The notes beneath the pieces are model-generated. The model saw only the letters and a list, made by a program, of their open reading frames with translations. It searched no databases and was not told the origin of the DNA. This document shows, piece by piece, positions 26,358 through 35,692 of a DNA stretch of 64,000 nt (position 1 is its first letter; each line of letters opens with the position of its first letter). The translations under genes were made by a program, and so were the position numbers. Origin of the DNA: Candidatus Proelusimicrobium volucris (GTDB lineage Bacteria > Elusimicrobiota > Elusimicrobia > Elusimicrobiales > Elusimicrobiaceae). Location: the NCBI GenBank assembly GCA_944324665.1, contig CALUXD010000002.1, forward strand, positions 582,989-646,988, given 5' to 3'.

Positions 26358-29300
26358 ACACGTTTTCCTTATCGGTCTTTTCCTGCAAGGTCACATAGTC
26401 TACTTTGCCGTTGCCCATTATCGGCAGGTTCTCCACTATGTTTAAGCGTTTGGGCACCCAAAGTTCGCTAAAACCGTTTTCTTTAAAATACTCCTGTATA
26501 TCTGCGGTTTTGGCATCGGGATTGGTGGTATAGGCGACGAGCTGTTCGCCTTTCTTTGCGTCTGGCGCGCGCACCACCGCCTGCATATACTGCGGCCAAA
26601 GCTGGGTAAGGGCCGTTTCCACCGCGCTTAAGGACACCATTTCCCCCGCTATCTTCGCGAAGCGTTTGGCGCGGCCTTTTATGATTATAAAGCCGTCGTC
26701 GTCAAATTCCACTATGTCGCCGGTATCGTACCAACCGTCATCCGGCGGTTGTATTAGGCCGGGCTTGTCTTCTTTCAGATATCCAAGCATTACATTATCG
26801 CCCTTAACCCAAAGGCGTCCGCCATCTTCTATGCCGGGCACTTTCTCCAGGCGGTACTCTATGCCCGGGAATATCCTTCCGACGGTCCCCCTCTTAAAAT
26901 ACATTGGCGTGGTGAAGGAAATTCCGGGCGACATCTCCGTCGCGCCGTAAGCCTCCAATATCCTTATGCCGAACTTCTCCGACCATAATTTGAAGGTTTC
27001 ATCTTTCAGTTTTTCCGCGCCTACGGCGGCGTATCTTAAGCTGTAAAAATCGTAAGGATGCGCCGTTCGCCCATAAGCGTTGAGAAAAGTATCCGTCCCG
27101 AAAATTACCGTAGCGTTCCTGTCGTATACCAGTTCCGGCACTATTTTGTAATGCAGCGGCGAAGGATACAAAAATACCGAGGCCCCGCTCAGCAAAGGCA
27201 TAAACAAGCCGCATACCAGCCCGAAGGAATGGAACATCGGCAGAGCGTTGAAGAATTTATCTTCCAATCCGTAAGATATTACGCTTGAAAGCTGGCACCT
27301 GTTGGCATTTATGTTGCGGTGGCTTAACACCACCCCCTTCGGCACGCCTTCAGAGCCGCTGGTAAAAAGTACTACTGCGGGGCTGTTTGGATCCTGATTT
27401 TTGCAGGCGCGTTTGTAGGAAAAATACGGGAAATTGGATTTTACCAAAGCCTTTAACTTGTCAAACAGCGTTATTTCCTTTTGAAGATCCTCAAGATAGA
27501 CCATCTTTACGCCCGCATTTTCTATTGCGTCGCGCACGCTTTCCAATCCGCCTTTAACTATAAACAGTTTTGAGGTTATAACAGTCTTAATATCGGCCGC
27601 CTTGCAGGCTGAAAGTATGTTCTTTACGCCAGAGGAGAAGTTTATCATAGCGGGTACCCGTCCGTAAGCCATAAGCCCGAATATCGTTACGGCGCAGGCG
27701 TTCACGTTGGGCAGAAGTACGCCGGTAAATTCGCCTGCGGAAGTAAAGGCGGTAAATTTCTTGCCAAGCAGGAACATACCCGTAAGAAGCGTGGCGAAAT
27801 CTATACTTTTTCTGTTGACGTCTTCCAAAGCTCTGAGGCCTCTTCCCGCGAAATCGGTCGATTCCATAAGAGCGCGCACCAAAGTAATGTCTATATTGGC
27901 GCTTCTGTAACGCATATCGGTCATAAGATCGTAAACTTTATCTTCGGCTTTATAGCGGCGCTCCCTGCTCTTAAGGTGGCCCGGCAAATCTAATTTGACG
28001 GCGGGCATTATGTTCAAGGAAAACTCGACATCGGGCCTATGCCTCAATTTGCGCCCAAAATAGGCAAAACGGGAATACTGCGTACCCTGAACAAACATAG
28101 GCAATATTTTGGCGCCGCTCTTTTCTGCTATCATAGCGGGGCCGTGGTAAATCTTCATCACGCCGCCCGTAGTGGATATGCGGCCTTCTGGGAATATTAT
28201 CACCTTGCGGCCATTTTTCACTTCGTCTATTATCGTCTTTACCGACATCGCGTTCGTCGGATCCACTGGGTAATGGCGGATAAAACGCAGGAATATCCTC
28301 ACCCAAAACCTCTTGGCGACGGTGCTGTCAACCACAAAGGCAATATCATCGGGCAGGAAGGCGGCCATTATCAGAGGGTCCAGAAAAGAGTTGTTATTGG
28401 CTATAATCAAGGTGCGCCCGCCAGCCGCGCGGTAATTGTCCATACCTTTTACTTTTATCGTATAAAGCGAGTTTAAAATAAAGAACAGCGCGGAGCGCAA
28501 AACATAATCGGGCAGCAATTTGCAAATATATATCGCGCCGACTATGTTTAAAAACGCCAGTATAACTATTATCAAAGGGGTGCCAAAGCCGAAACTCAAA
28601 AGTATCAAACTGGCCAGGCTAGCCAAAAGAACCGCCAAAGCGTTTAAAAAAGTGCTCGCTCCAAAGACTCTGCCCCGCATAGAGGAAGAAGAAAAGACCT
28701 GGAGCAAACTTATCAAAGGCACTATATACAGGCCGGCGCATAAAGAGATAAGACATATATCCAAAGATATTCTAAGCCCGCCGAAAGTGGAAATAAAAGA
28801 ACGCAGATTTATCACTTCCATAGAACTCTGCGCGTTAAGTATCGCCCAAGACAAATCCAACATCGCAAGCGACATTACTATCATACTCAAAGGCAAATAT
28901 TTAACGCTTATTGAGGCTTTTAGAAGTTTCCTGCACAAAAGCGCGCCCAAAGCCACGCTGCACGTAAAAAGGGTCAGCATATAATTAAGCACTTTATCGT
29001 CGGCGTGCAAAATACTCTTGGACAAATCCGGCAGCTGCATTATAAATATCGCGCCCAATACCCAAAACCAGCCTATGGCCAGCATACAAAGAAAAATGTT
29101 CTTATCCTTAAAGCACAGTTTTGCGGTTTTGTACAAACTTTTAAAGATATTTACGTCCAGCTGAAGATCCGTCTTGGAACCTTCTTTCGCCGTCATAAAC
29201 AAAGAAGCGCCAAAACCCGCAAAAGATACCGCTATCATCGTAGGGCAGGCAACGTTAAGGCCCAAACTCGGGCTTTTGGCGAACAAAAGCCCCAGCAATG

Positions 29301-29781
29301 TCCCGGCCAAAATGGAAAGATAGCGCCCCGCCTCTATTATGCTGTTGGCGTATACCAATTGCTCGCGCCTTACTATCTGCGGGATTACGGCGTATTTTAC
29401 GGGCGTAAGAAACGCGCCTTGCATACCTAGTATAAAAATAACGCCCAGCAGGAAGGCGGGGCTCTTTATATAAAATCCGAAAGCGGCCAAAAGGGCGGAA
29501 AGTATCTCCGTAAACTTGACGGTGCGAATTACCTTCGCCTTGGAAAATTTATCACTCACCTGCCCGCTAAGCCCAGAAAAAATAAAAAACGGCAGCATAT
29601 AGCACATCAATGCCGCAGCTATGTAAAAAGTATATTGTCTGTATCCCAAGGAATTAAGATTGAAAGCTATAAAAGCGGCGAAAGCCGTCCTAAGCATATT
29701 GTCGCCGAAAGAGCCCGCCGAGCAAGCCCAAAACAAAGAGATATAATCCTTTTTGACAAAAACCTTAAGTAATTTGCGCAC
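26356..29781 (-). CDS. aas: fused lysophospholipid transporter, acyltransferase and acyl-ACP synthetase (LplT-Aas)
   Basis: 1,141 residues, GTG start behind GGGAGG. Three parts: an MFS transporter of about 12 helices (1-430, LplT-like); a PlsC-type acyltransferase (about 440-640) with FPEGRISTTGGVMKIY; and an AMP-binding ligase (about 690-1135) with LFTSGSEGVPKGVVLSHRN and GWYDTGD. The system flips lysophosphatidylethanolamine inward and reacylates it using fatty acid plus acyl carrier protein. The HX4D catalytic box reads NNNSFLD: the His is Asn463. All three domains are in one chain, an arrangement known in some bacteria while E. coli splits LplT off. Confidence 0.9.
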   Translation of the reverse strand: MRKLLKVFVKKDYISLFWACSAGSFGDNMLRTAFAAFIAFNLNSLGYRQYTFYIAAALMCYMLPFFIFSGLSGQVSDKFSKAKVIRTVKFTEILSALLAAFGFYIKSPAFLLGVIFILGMQGAFLTPVKYAVIPQIVRREQLVYANSIIEAGRYLSILAGTLLGLLFAKSPSLGLNVACPTMIAVSFAGFGASLFMTAKEGSKTDLQLDVNIFKSLYKTAKLCFKDKNIFLCMLAIGWFWVLGAIFIMQLPDLSKSILHADDKVLNYMLTLFTCSVALGALLCRKLLKASISVKYLPLSMIVMSLAMLDLSWAILNAQSSMEVINLRSFISTFGGLRISLDICLISLCAGLYIVPLISLLQVFSSSSMRGRVFGASTFLNALAVLLASLASLILLSFGFGTPLIIVILAFLNIVGAIYICKLLPDYVLRSALFFILNSLYTIKVKGMDNYRAAGGRTLIIANNNSFLDPLIMAAFLPDDIAFVVDSTVAKRFWVRIFLRFIRHYPVDPTNAMSVKTIIDEVKNGRKVIIFPEGRISTTGGVMKIYHGPAMIAEKSGAKILPMFVQGTQYSRFAYFGRKLRHRPDVEFSLNIMPAVKLDLPGHLKSRERRYKAEDKVYDLMTDMRYRSANIDITLVRALMESTDFAGRGLRALEDVNRKSIDFATLLTGMFLLGKKFTAFTSAGEFTGVLLPNVNACAVTIFGLMAYGRVPAMINFSSGVKNILSACKAADIKTVITSKLFIVKGGLESVRDAIENAGVKMVYLEDLQKEITLFDKLKALVKSNFPYFSYKRACKNQDPNSPAVVLFTSGSEGVPKGVVLSHRNINANRCQLSSVISYGLEDKFFNALPMFHSFGLVCGLFMPLLSGASVFLYPSPLHYKIVPELVYDRNATVIFGTDTFLNAYGRTAHPYDFYSLRYAAVGAEKLKDETFKLWSEKFGIRILEAYGATEMSPGISFTTPMYFKRGTVGRIFPGIEYRLEKVPGIEDGGRLWVKGDNVMLGYLKEDKPGLIQPPDDGWYDTGDIVEFDDDGFIIIKGRAKRFAKIAGEMVSLSAVETALTQLWPQYMQAVVRAPDAKKGEQLVAYTTNPDAKTADIQEYFKENGFSELWVPKRLNIVENLPIMGNGKVDYVTLQEKTDKENV

Positions 29782-29891
29782 GAGTCCTCCCTTGCCACTA
29801 TTATATAAGATTGTATAAAATAAAGAACTTCCTTTATATAAAAACTGCAGGCGTCATTTTGTTTTAAGCGCAAGAATTTGAAGATTGCCGC

Positions 29892-29942
29892 TTTGCACAA
29901 ATTGTCAACGGGAAGTACGTCGGGGGTGGTAATTTGTGCAAA
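29892..29942. promoter_or_regulatory. 12-bp perfect inverted repeat in the aas-deoA divergent region
   Basis: TTTGCACAAATT (29892-29903) and AATTTGTGCAAA (29931-29942), separated by 27 bp. It lies 70 bp upstream of the phosphorylase start and 111 bp upstream of aas. It could be a pair of operator half sites or an RNA stem; no known motif was recognised. Confidence 0.5.
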
Positions 29943-30012
29943 TAAATGTTAGACTGCTTGTTACCGGTAGTGTCGTTAATGTTTATTATTTAAAGCAACG
30001 GAGCGTTTATTT

Positions 30013-31326
30013 ATGAGAATGTTAGACATAATCATCAAGAAGAGAGACGGGCTTCCTCTGAACCAAGAGGAATTCAACCTTATAGCGCAAGGCGCGGCGA
30101 AAGGAACCATACCGGACTATCAGTTATCGGCTTTTCTTATGGCGGCTTTCGCAAATCCTCTCAGCGACAAGGAAACGGCGATGTTTACCAAAGCCATGGC
30201 CGACTCCGGCGACAGACTTAACTTCAAAGACGTCAAAATCCCAAAAACAGACAAACATTCCACCGGCGGCGTAGGTGACGGCATTTCCATTCCGCTGGCC
30301 CCGCTTGTAGCCTGTGCGGGCGTGGCGGTGCCGATGATGTCGGGCCGAGGGCTTGGCCATACGGGTGGTACGCTGGATAAATTGGAATCTATTAAAAATT
30401 TTAACGTAAGAACGCCGGTAAAGCAAATATACAAACAGATAAAAGAGATAGGCGTCTGTATGTTCGGGCAAACGGCCGATTTGGCGCCCGCGGATAAAAA
30501 ACTCTATTCCCTCAGGGACGCTACCGGCACGGTGGAAAGCAGGCCCTTAATCACCGCCAGTATTCTTTCAAAGAAATACGCCGAAGGCGTCGACAGTCTG
30601 CTTATGGACGTTAAATTCGGCTCGGGCGCGTTTATGCAGAAATACGAAGACAGCAAAAAACTCGCCAAAGGCCTGGTACGTACGGCCAAACTTATGGGCC
30701 TTAACTGCCGCGCACTGATTACCGATATGCGCCGCCCCTTGGGCAGGGCTATCGGCAACAGCAACGAAATGCTGCAAAGCATAAAGATATTAAACGGTGA
30801 TAAGAATATCGCGCCAGACTTCTATGATCTTCTCTTGGAAACCGCCGCCCAAATGCTTTTGATAAGCGGCAAAACCAAAGACGTCAAAAAGGCAAAAGCT
30901 CTTTTGGAAACCTATCTGCAAAACGGAGAAGCGGCCGAAAAATTCAAACAAATTATCAAATGGCAGGGCGGGAACCCCGATATAGTTGACAATCCCGAAA
31001 AATACCTTAAAAACGCCAAGTTTGAGCATCTTGTCAAAGCGGAAAAGAACGGCTATATCGCCGAGATGGACGCAAAACTCTGCGGACAGGCCGCCGTACT
31101 GCTAGGCGCTGGCAGGGATAAAATGGAAGATAAAATCGACTACGGCGCAGGCATTTGGCTGGAAAAGAAATACGGCGACCAAGTCAAAAAAGGCGACGTA
31201 ATCGCCAAAATTTATGCTTCCGACAAGAAGCGCCTTGCCGCAGGCGTGGAACTCTTTAACAAAGCGCTTGCGATAAAGAACGCAAAAGTAAAGAAAGAGC
31301 CAATAGTAAAAGAAATAATAAAATAA
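30013..31326 (+). CDS. deoA: thymidine / pyrimidine-nucleoside phosphorylase
   Basis: 437 residues. The phosphate-binding signature KHSTGGVGD lies at 81-89 with the catalytic His, followed by MMSGRGLGHTGGTLDKLESI and a DVKFGSGAFM block. It splits thymidine or uridine to base plus (deoxy)ribose-1-phosphate for salvage. Whether it is thymidine-specific (DeoA) or broad (Pdp) is not settled by the motifs. ATG with an upstream CGGAG. It is monocistronic, and a terminator follows. Confidence 0.92.
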   Translation: MRMLDIIIKKRDGLPLNQEEFNLIAQGAAKGTIPDYQLSAFLMAAFANPLSDKETAMFTKAMADSGDRLNFKDVKIPKTDKHSTGGVGDGISIPLAPLVACAGVAVPMMSGRGLGHTGGTLDKLESIKNFNVRTPVKQIYKQIKEIGVCMFGQTADLAPADKKLYSLRDATGTVESRPLITASILSKKYAEGVDSLLMDVKFGSGAFMQKYEDSKKLAKGLVRTAKLMGLNCRALITDMRRPLGRAIGNSNEMLQSIKILNGDKNIAPDFYDLLLETAAQMLLISGKTKDVKKAKALLETYLQNGEAAEKFKQIIKWQGGNPDIVDNPEKYLKNAKFEHLVKAEKNGYIAEMDAKLCGQAAVLLGAGRDKMEDKIDYGAGIWLEKKYGDQVKKGDVIAKIYASDKKRLAAGVELFNKALAIKNAKVKKEPIVKEIIK

Positions 31327-31348
31327 ATTCGGTTCCAAACGATATTTT

Positions 31349-31375
31349 CCCCCTGCTTTACGGCGGGGGTTTTTA
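31349..31375 (+). terminator. intrinsic terminator of the phosphorylase gene
   Basis: CCCCC / GGGGG stem extended by GC, loop TGCTTTACGGC, then T run. Confidence 0.85.
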
Positions 31376-31705
31376 TTGCCGTTTTAGGCGCTTTTGGCGA
31401 TTGGCGGGATTTAGTCCTCAAAAATAAGCTATTAAAAGTATTTTTAAATGATTTCAATCGGACAAATATTAAACCGTTTTATAATTATCCGTATTGAATA
31501 AGGTAAAATTTACGGAAATATCCAAAGGGTTTCCTCCTTATATACACGCAAGATAAACTCTCTATTACACCGCCTTGGGATACTTTAAAGGCTGATAAAG
31601 ATTAGCTTCATTTGATACTTAAGATATATTCTTCTTACACGTAATTCCAGATAAATAGATAATTTTAGGTCTTTGCTCTTTTTTATAGTTTCAAATTAAC
31701 GCAAA
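31376..31705. other. non-coding gap with no recognised element
   Basis: 330 bp between the terminators of two convergent genes. It is AT-rich with scattered short frames but no ribosome sites, hairpins or repeats that stand out. Confidence 0.5.
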
Positions 31706-31736
31706 ATAAAAATCCCCCGCTTTCAACGGGGGATTT
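31706..31736 (-). terminator. intrinsic terminator of the rpmH-jag operon
   Basis: AATCCCCCG / CGGGGGATT arms with a T run in minus orientation. Confidence 0.88.
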
Positions 31737-31754
31737 AAACGAGTTTATTAAACT

Positions 31755-33227
31755 TTATTTATTTTCGGCAGGCTGAGCTTTTTCTTCCCCTTCTGCTGAG
31801 GGTGCTGCTTCAGCCGTAGTTTGATCCGCGGGCGTATTCTCCGCCGCAGGCGCCGCTTCGGCTTTAACTTCTTCCGCTTTTACTTCCACTTCTGCCGCGG
31901 GAGCTTGCTCGGCTTTGCCGCAAGTGCATTCGGGGCAAGCGTTTTCCCCTTCCTTATTGCCGCAAGAGCAGGCTTCATTTTCGCTCTTATCGCCGCCCGC
32001 ACATTCGCAAGAGGTGCTTTCCGCCGTCAAAACGCAGTCGCAGGTAGTATTTTCCGCGGGTGCGGCCGCTTGCTCGGCGGGCACATTCTCCGCCGCGGGA
32101 GCCGTTTCGGCTTTAACTTTTTCCGCTTTTACTTCCGTTTCCGCCGCGGGAGCTTGCTCGGCTTTGCCGCAAGTGCATTCAGGGCAAGCGTTTTCCCCTT
32201 CCTTATTGCCGCAGGCGCAGGAAGATTGTTCAACGGGTGCCGCTTCGGTTTTTACTTCTTCCGTTTGGGCGGCTTCAGCATGTTCACCGTCGTGGCAATG
32301 CGCGGCTATATCGCCCTCGCTGACTTCCTGCTCGACAAAAGCCTTTTTGGTATTGTCTTGCTCGGCGGGCGCTTGGCGCGCTTCGGGTTTGATTACCACT
32401 TTGCGCCATTTGCCTTCGCCTTCCGATATCGTCGTTATCTCAAGATTATCGGCCAAGAAGCGGTGTATATAGCGCCTCATCTGCGCGGACATCGGGCGGA
32501 AGCGGTATACGCGTTTTGTGCGTTTTACCATTGAAAGAGCTTTGTCAATTTCATTGTTTATCTTATCTTCCAGTTTGCGCCAATAGTTTTGGGTATCGGC
32601 CATTACCGAAATCGGCGTATTGAACTGGCGGCTGACTACCAAAGTTATTATGTATTGTATTGATTCCAAAGTCTTGCCTTCTTTGCCGATTACTATCGCG
32701 GGGTGGTCGCAGTCGAAAGTAAGCAAAATCCTCTGTTGTTTGCCGTCCCACCAAACATTGAGGTTTTCGGCCTGTACACCCATGGAACTCAACATTTTGC
32801 CCAAAGTTTCCTTCGCGCTTTGCAAGGCGGGTTTCATATCCTCGGGCACTATGGCGTTTTGTATCTCGGCCGAAGGGAGCTTTTGAGGCTCGTTCTCTTT
32901 GGGGGTTTTGACTCTTTCGGCTCTGCTTTTGCGGCCGCCTTTCTTAAAGTCCTTGCCGCCCTTGCGTCCGCCGCGCCCTTTGCCGCCGCCAAACGAACTT
33001 TCCTTCGCGGCGCTCCTGGGTTTCATCGGCGTGGAATGCTCGGAATCCCATTTCTTCTCTATAATCCGAACTATGGCGGGGCGGCCGCCTATGCCCAAAA
33101 AGCCGCTCTTTTCTTCCTGTATTACTGTTACTTCCACTTGGTCGCGTCTGCGCCCAAGCTCGTTAAGACCGCGTATTATAGCGGTAGCTACGTCTTTTCC
33201 TTCTGATTGTATTTCTCTTCTTGCCAT
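31755..33227 (-). CDS. jag: Jag/SpoIIIJ-associated RNA-binding protein with a Cys-rich repeated tail
   Basis: 490 residues, about twice the usual length. The standard part is complete: Jag-N (about 1-60, SGFLGIGGRPAIV), a Lys/Arg/Gly linker, a KH domain (VIGKEGKTLESIQY) and an R3H domain (RYIHRFLADNLE). From about residue 330 a low-complexity Ala/Pro/Glu tail follows with two near-identical 83-residue units containing CxCxNK...CPECTC clusters, plus a CDC...CEC island between them. The normal domains bind RNA near membrane-protein insertion sites. The tail has no known counterpart to me and could bind metal. Last gene of the rpmH-rnpA-yidD-yidC-jag operon. Confidence 0.9.
   Translation of the reverse strand: MARREIQSEGKDVATAIIRGLNELGRRRDQVEVTVIQEEKSGFLGIGGRPAIVRIIEKKWDSEHSTPMKPRSAAKESSFGGGKGRGGRKGGKDFKKGGRKSRAERVKTPKENEPQKLPSAEIQNAIVPEDMKPALQSAKETLGKMLSSMGVQAENLNVWWDGKQQRILLTFDCDHPAIVIGKEGKTLESIQYIITLVVSRQFNTPISVMADTQNYWRKLEDKINNEIDKALSMVKRTKRVYRFRPMSAQMRRYIHRFLADNLEITTISEGEGKWRKVVIKPEARQAPAEQDNTKKAFVEQEVSEGDIAAHCHDGEHAEAAQTEEVKTEAAPVEQSSCACGNKEGENACPECTCGKAEQAPAAETEVKAEKVKAETAPAAENVPAEQAAAPAENTTCDCVLTAESTSCECAGGDKSENEACSCGNKEGENACPECTCGKAEQAPAAEVEVKAEEVKAEAAPAAENTPADQTTAEAAPSAEGEEKAQPAENK
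31845..32219 (-). repeat. in-frame direct repeat inside jag
   Basis: Two copies of about 126 bp (31845-31970 and 32094-32219), offset by 249 bp, differing at only a handful of positions. Each encodes one Cys cluster (CGNKEGENACPECTCGK) plus the adjoining Ala/Pro/Glu stretch. Confidence 0.9.
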
Positions 33228-33236
33228 GGAAATCTC

Positions 33237-34838
33237 CTAAAAGGCTTTAGCCAGCCTTTTCTTCAATATTAAATTTATAACAAAACTTATGCAGTTGCTC
33301 ACGAACCAATACAAGGTCAAACCCGCCGGGAAGTTTAAGAATATCAACGTCATAAATATCGGCATCCACTTCATCATCGCCATCGACGGATTGTCCTTTG
33401 CCATATCGGGCATGGTCATCTTCTGCTGGATAAACATCATTATACCCATAGCTATGGGCAGTACGTAATACGGATCCTTCGCCGAGAGATCGTGTATCCA
33501 CCATATAAACGGCGAGCCGTGCAGTGACCACGAAGTCCTAAGCGCGTTAAACAGCGCCAAAAATATCGGCAGCTGGATAAACAGCGGCAGACACCCGCTT
33601 AAAGGATTGGCACCGTATTTTTTGTAAAGAGCCATCATCTCGCGTTGCGCCGTCATAGGATCGTTCTTGTATCTCTCTTGGATAAGCTTCATCTGGGGCT
33701 GTATCTTCTGCATTACCGCCGAAGATTTAAGCTGTTTATACGTCAGCGGGAACATCACAAGCTGTATCATCAAAGTCATTATGATTATCGCCCAGCCGTA
33801 GTTGTGGGTGTATCCGTAAAGCCACTCGAGCAAATTCCTCGCCCATTTGCCAAACTGTCCGAAGAACCCGAACTGTATGGAACGCTGCAAGTCGTAAGGC
33901 TCGGCGGCGAGTTCCTCGTAATCCTTGGGGCCGATATAGAAATCCGCATCGAAGGTCAACTCCTGCCCCGCGGCCAAGCTCATCGGCAGTTTGATGTCAA
34001 GCTTAGGCCCTTTTACCGCTTTTTGCCCGAAAAGCCCATAAAAACTAGGCTGGCTGTATACGTATTGCTTGCTGAATTTCAAATCGGACGCAGCAGGCTC
34101 CCAGCTGCGCGGTATAAAAGCCGTAAGGAAATAGCGGTTGTCTATGCCCGCCCATTCCCAGCCTGAGCATTCTTCTTCCAGCTTAGCGGGTTTCTGCATC
34201 ATCTTTTCCGTTATGTCGTTTACCGTGGCGTTCTTTTTGCCCGCTTCCCTTATCAGGCAGATGGCGCGCATATTGGCGGAGTTTTCGCTCATTTCGCTTT
34301 CCACCGTCGCCAAACCGGGGCCCATATTGACAAATACATCGGAAATTTCGATATTCTTGTCGCCTATGTTCTTTACCGTCAAAGACAGCTTGTTCAACCC
34401 GCCGTCTTTATCGAAATAATACCCCTTCTTAACGCTCAAGGTATCTTGCAAAACGGCCTCAAAAGCCATATCCCAAGCATCGTCTTCAACCTTCTTGAAG
34501 TTAAGTTCCGGCATAGTGGCGAAGTAGCCCGTCCCGCCGTATGGCGTAAGATTGAGCTTAGCTACCGTGTCTTTAAACTCGTAGGTCTTTATCGCCGCAC
34601 CTTTGGAAGAAAACGTAATATCCGCATCTTTAAGTTCCAAAGTATAAAGCTTTTCCTCTTCCTCTTGTGAGGAGTTGGAAGCCGTAACTTTGATTTTTGG
34701 ATTATTTGAAGCAGCCTGCTCTTCTATCACTGCCTGTGCGTTTGGCGGAAATTCCGCTTGTTTTGGTGGGAAAAAATAGCTGTAACCCGCATAGAATACA
34801 AGGGTTACGCCCAATGCTATCAGAAAGTCTTTATTCAT
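33237..34838 (-). CDS. yidC: membrane protein insertase YidC
   Basis: 533 residues with the Gram-negative layout: an N-terminal TM helix (3-20), a large periplasmic domain (about 60-330) and the conserved five-helix core beginning YGWAIIIMTLMIQLVMFPLTYKQ, with a conserved Arg-containing amphipathic groove region (LKSSAVMQKIQPQMK). The C-terminus is short and basic (LKKRLAKAF). It inserts and folds inner-membrane proteins alone or with Sec. 9 nt separate it from jag. The large periplasmic domain is one argument for an outer membrane. Confidence 0.96.
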   Translation of the reverse strand: MNKDFLIALGVTLVFYAGYSYFFPPKQAEFPPNAQAVIEEQAASNNPKIKVTASNSSQEEEEKLYTLELKDADITFSSKGAAIKTYEFKDTVAKLNLTPYGGTGYFATMPELNFKKVEDDAWDMAFEAVLQDTLSVKKGYYFDKDGGLNKLSLTVKNIGDKNIEISDVFVNMGPGLATVESEMSENSANMRAICLIREAGKKNATVNDITEKMMQKPAKLEEECSGWEWAGIDNRYFLTAFIPRSWEPAASDLKFSKQYVYSQPSFYGLFGQKAVKGPKLDIKLPMSLAAGQELTFDADFYIGPKDYEELAAEPYDLQRSIQFGFFGQFGKWARNLLEWLYGYTHNYGWAIIIMTLMIQLVMFPLTYKQLKSSAVMQKIQPQMKLIQERYKNDPMTAQREMMALYKKYGANPLSGCLPLFIQLPIFLALFNALRTSWSLHGSPFIWWIHDLSAKDPYYVLPIAMGIMMFIQQKMTMPDMAKDNPSMAMMKWMPIFMTLIFLNFPAGLTLYWFVSNCISFVINLILKKRLAKAF

Positions 34839-34895
34839 CAGTATCCTCTGGCAATGCGCGCCGAGCGCAAAAGCCTGAGGCCTTCTGCCAACAGA

Positions 34896-35111
34896 CTACG
34901 GAACGGGATCAAATCCGCCCGGGTGAAAAGGATGGCATTTTAGTACTCTCTTCACTGCCAAATACGAACCTTTTATCGCTCCGTGTTTATTTATCGCCTC
35001 GTAAGCGTACGCACTGCATGTGGGATAAAACCTGCATACGCCCCCAGGCCCGAGTAACGGCCTTACATATCGGCTGAAAAGCCTTAATAAGCAAAGCAGT
35101 ATTCTTTTCAT
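34896..35111 (-). CDS. yidD: membrane protein insertion efficiency factor YidD
   Basis: 71 residues. The family core is intact: [19 protein letters not shown] followed by a [24 protein letters not shown] ending. It is a small membrane-associated protein that helps YidC-dependent insertion. The ATG at 35111 is preferred over a TTG one codon upstream. Its place between rnpA and yidC is conserved across bacteria. Confidence 0.95.
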   Translation of the reverse strand: MKRILLCLLRLFSRYVRPLLGPGGVCRFYPTCSAYAYEAINKHGAIKGSYLAVKRVLKCHPFHPGGFDPVP

Positions 35112-35154
35112 CAAAATTTAACAAAACCTAAGGTAAGGGTATAAGAAAGGGTCC

Positions 35155-35550
35155 TTATGGTTCTTTTAAAATTCCGGCTTTCTTAGCCATTTTCAAGAAA
35201 GCCGCGCTTGCCGCCTGCATATCGCAAAACTTTTCAGCGTCTTTTATCGATACCAAGCAGTCGGCGCCGTGTGTCAATAAATGTCTGTTAAGCCGAAAGG
35301 CCTCTCTAAAAAGCCTTTTACAGCGGTTGCGAACCACCGCATTGCCTAACTTTTTTGAAACTATTATTCCTATCCGTCCCTCTTTTTTTACGCCGAGGGG
35401 AGTTTCCTCCCCTCCGGCTTTTAAATGGGGACCGGGCCTACACCATAAAACACAGCCCTCGCCGTATAGCTTGAGGCCGTCCTTTAAAATACTTTTAAAG
35501 TCCCGCTCAAGATACACCCGCTGAGCTTTGGCTAGGCCGAATTTCTTCAC
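35155..35550 (-). CDS. rnpA: ribonuclease P protein component
   Basis: 131 residues from the GTG at 35550 (VKKFGLAKAQRVYLERDFKSI). The RNP signature VVRNRCKRLFREAFRLN and the preceding GIIVSKKLGN block are present. It is the protein cofactor of tRNA 5' maturation. The frame stays open upstream to an ATG at 35787, right across rpmH in another frame; the GTG is chosen because it matches the family N-terminus and follows the rpmH stop by 4 nt. An internal insert (about 45-63, HLKAGGEETPLG) is longer than usual. Confidence 0.9.
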   Translation of the reverse strand: MKKFGLAKAQRVYLERDFKSILKDGLKLYGEGCVLWCRPGPHLKAGGEETPLGVKKEGRIGIIVSKKLGNAVVRNRCKRLFREAFRLNRHLLTHGADCLVSIKDAEKFCDMQAASAAFLKMAKKAGILKEP

Positions 35551-35554
35551 AAGA

Positions 35555-35692
35555 TTACTTGCGAATAAGCTCTTGGCGCCCTTTTGCCCTTCTGGCGCTA
35601 AGCACTTTTCTGCCACCCGCGGTGGCCATTCTAGCTCTAAAACCGATGGTTTTAGCTCTTTTTCTATTGTTTGGTCTATATGTAGGTAACAT
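35555..35692 (-). CDS. rpmH: 50S ribosomal protein L34
   Basis: 45 residues: [20 protein letters not shown] then [19 protein letters not shown], an unmistakable L34 (TYxPxxRKRxxxxGFRxRM...GGRxVLxxRRxKGR). The gene is too short for most length cut-offs and lies inside an open frame that extends rnpA. It has no clear ribosome site; a TATAAT-rich stretch (about 35700-35712) lies immediately upstream. It heads the rpmH-rnpA-yidD-yidC-jag cluster. Confidence 0.95.
   Translation of the reverse strand: MLPTYRPNNRKRAKTIGFRARMATAGGRKVLSARRAKGRQELIRK

Noticed and set aside
31821..32534. A 237-residue plus-strand frame with repeated FNFFRFYF-like units
   Set aside because: It is the antisense of the repeated Ala/Pro/Glu tail of jag; the repetition is inherited from that tail, and no ribosome site precedes it.
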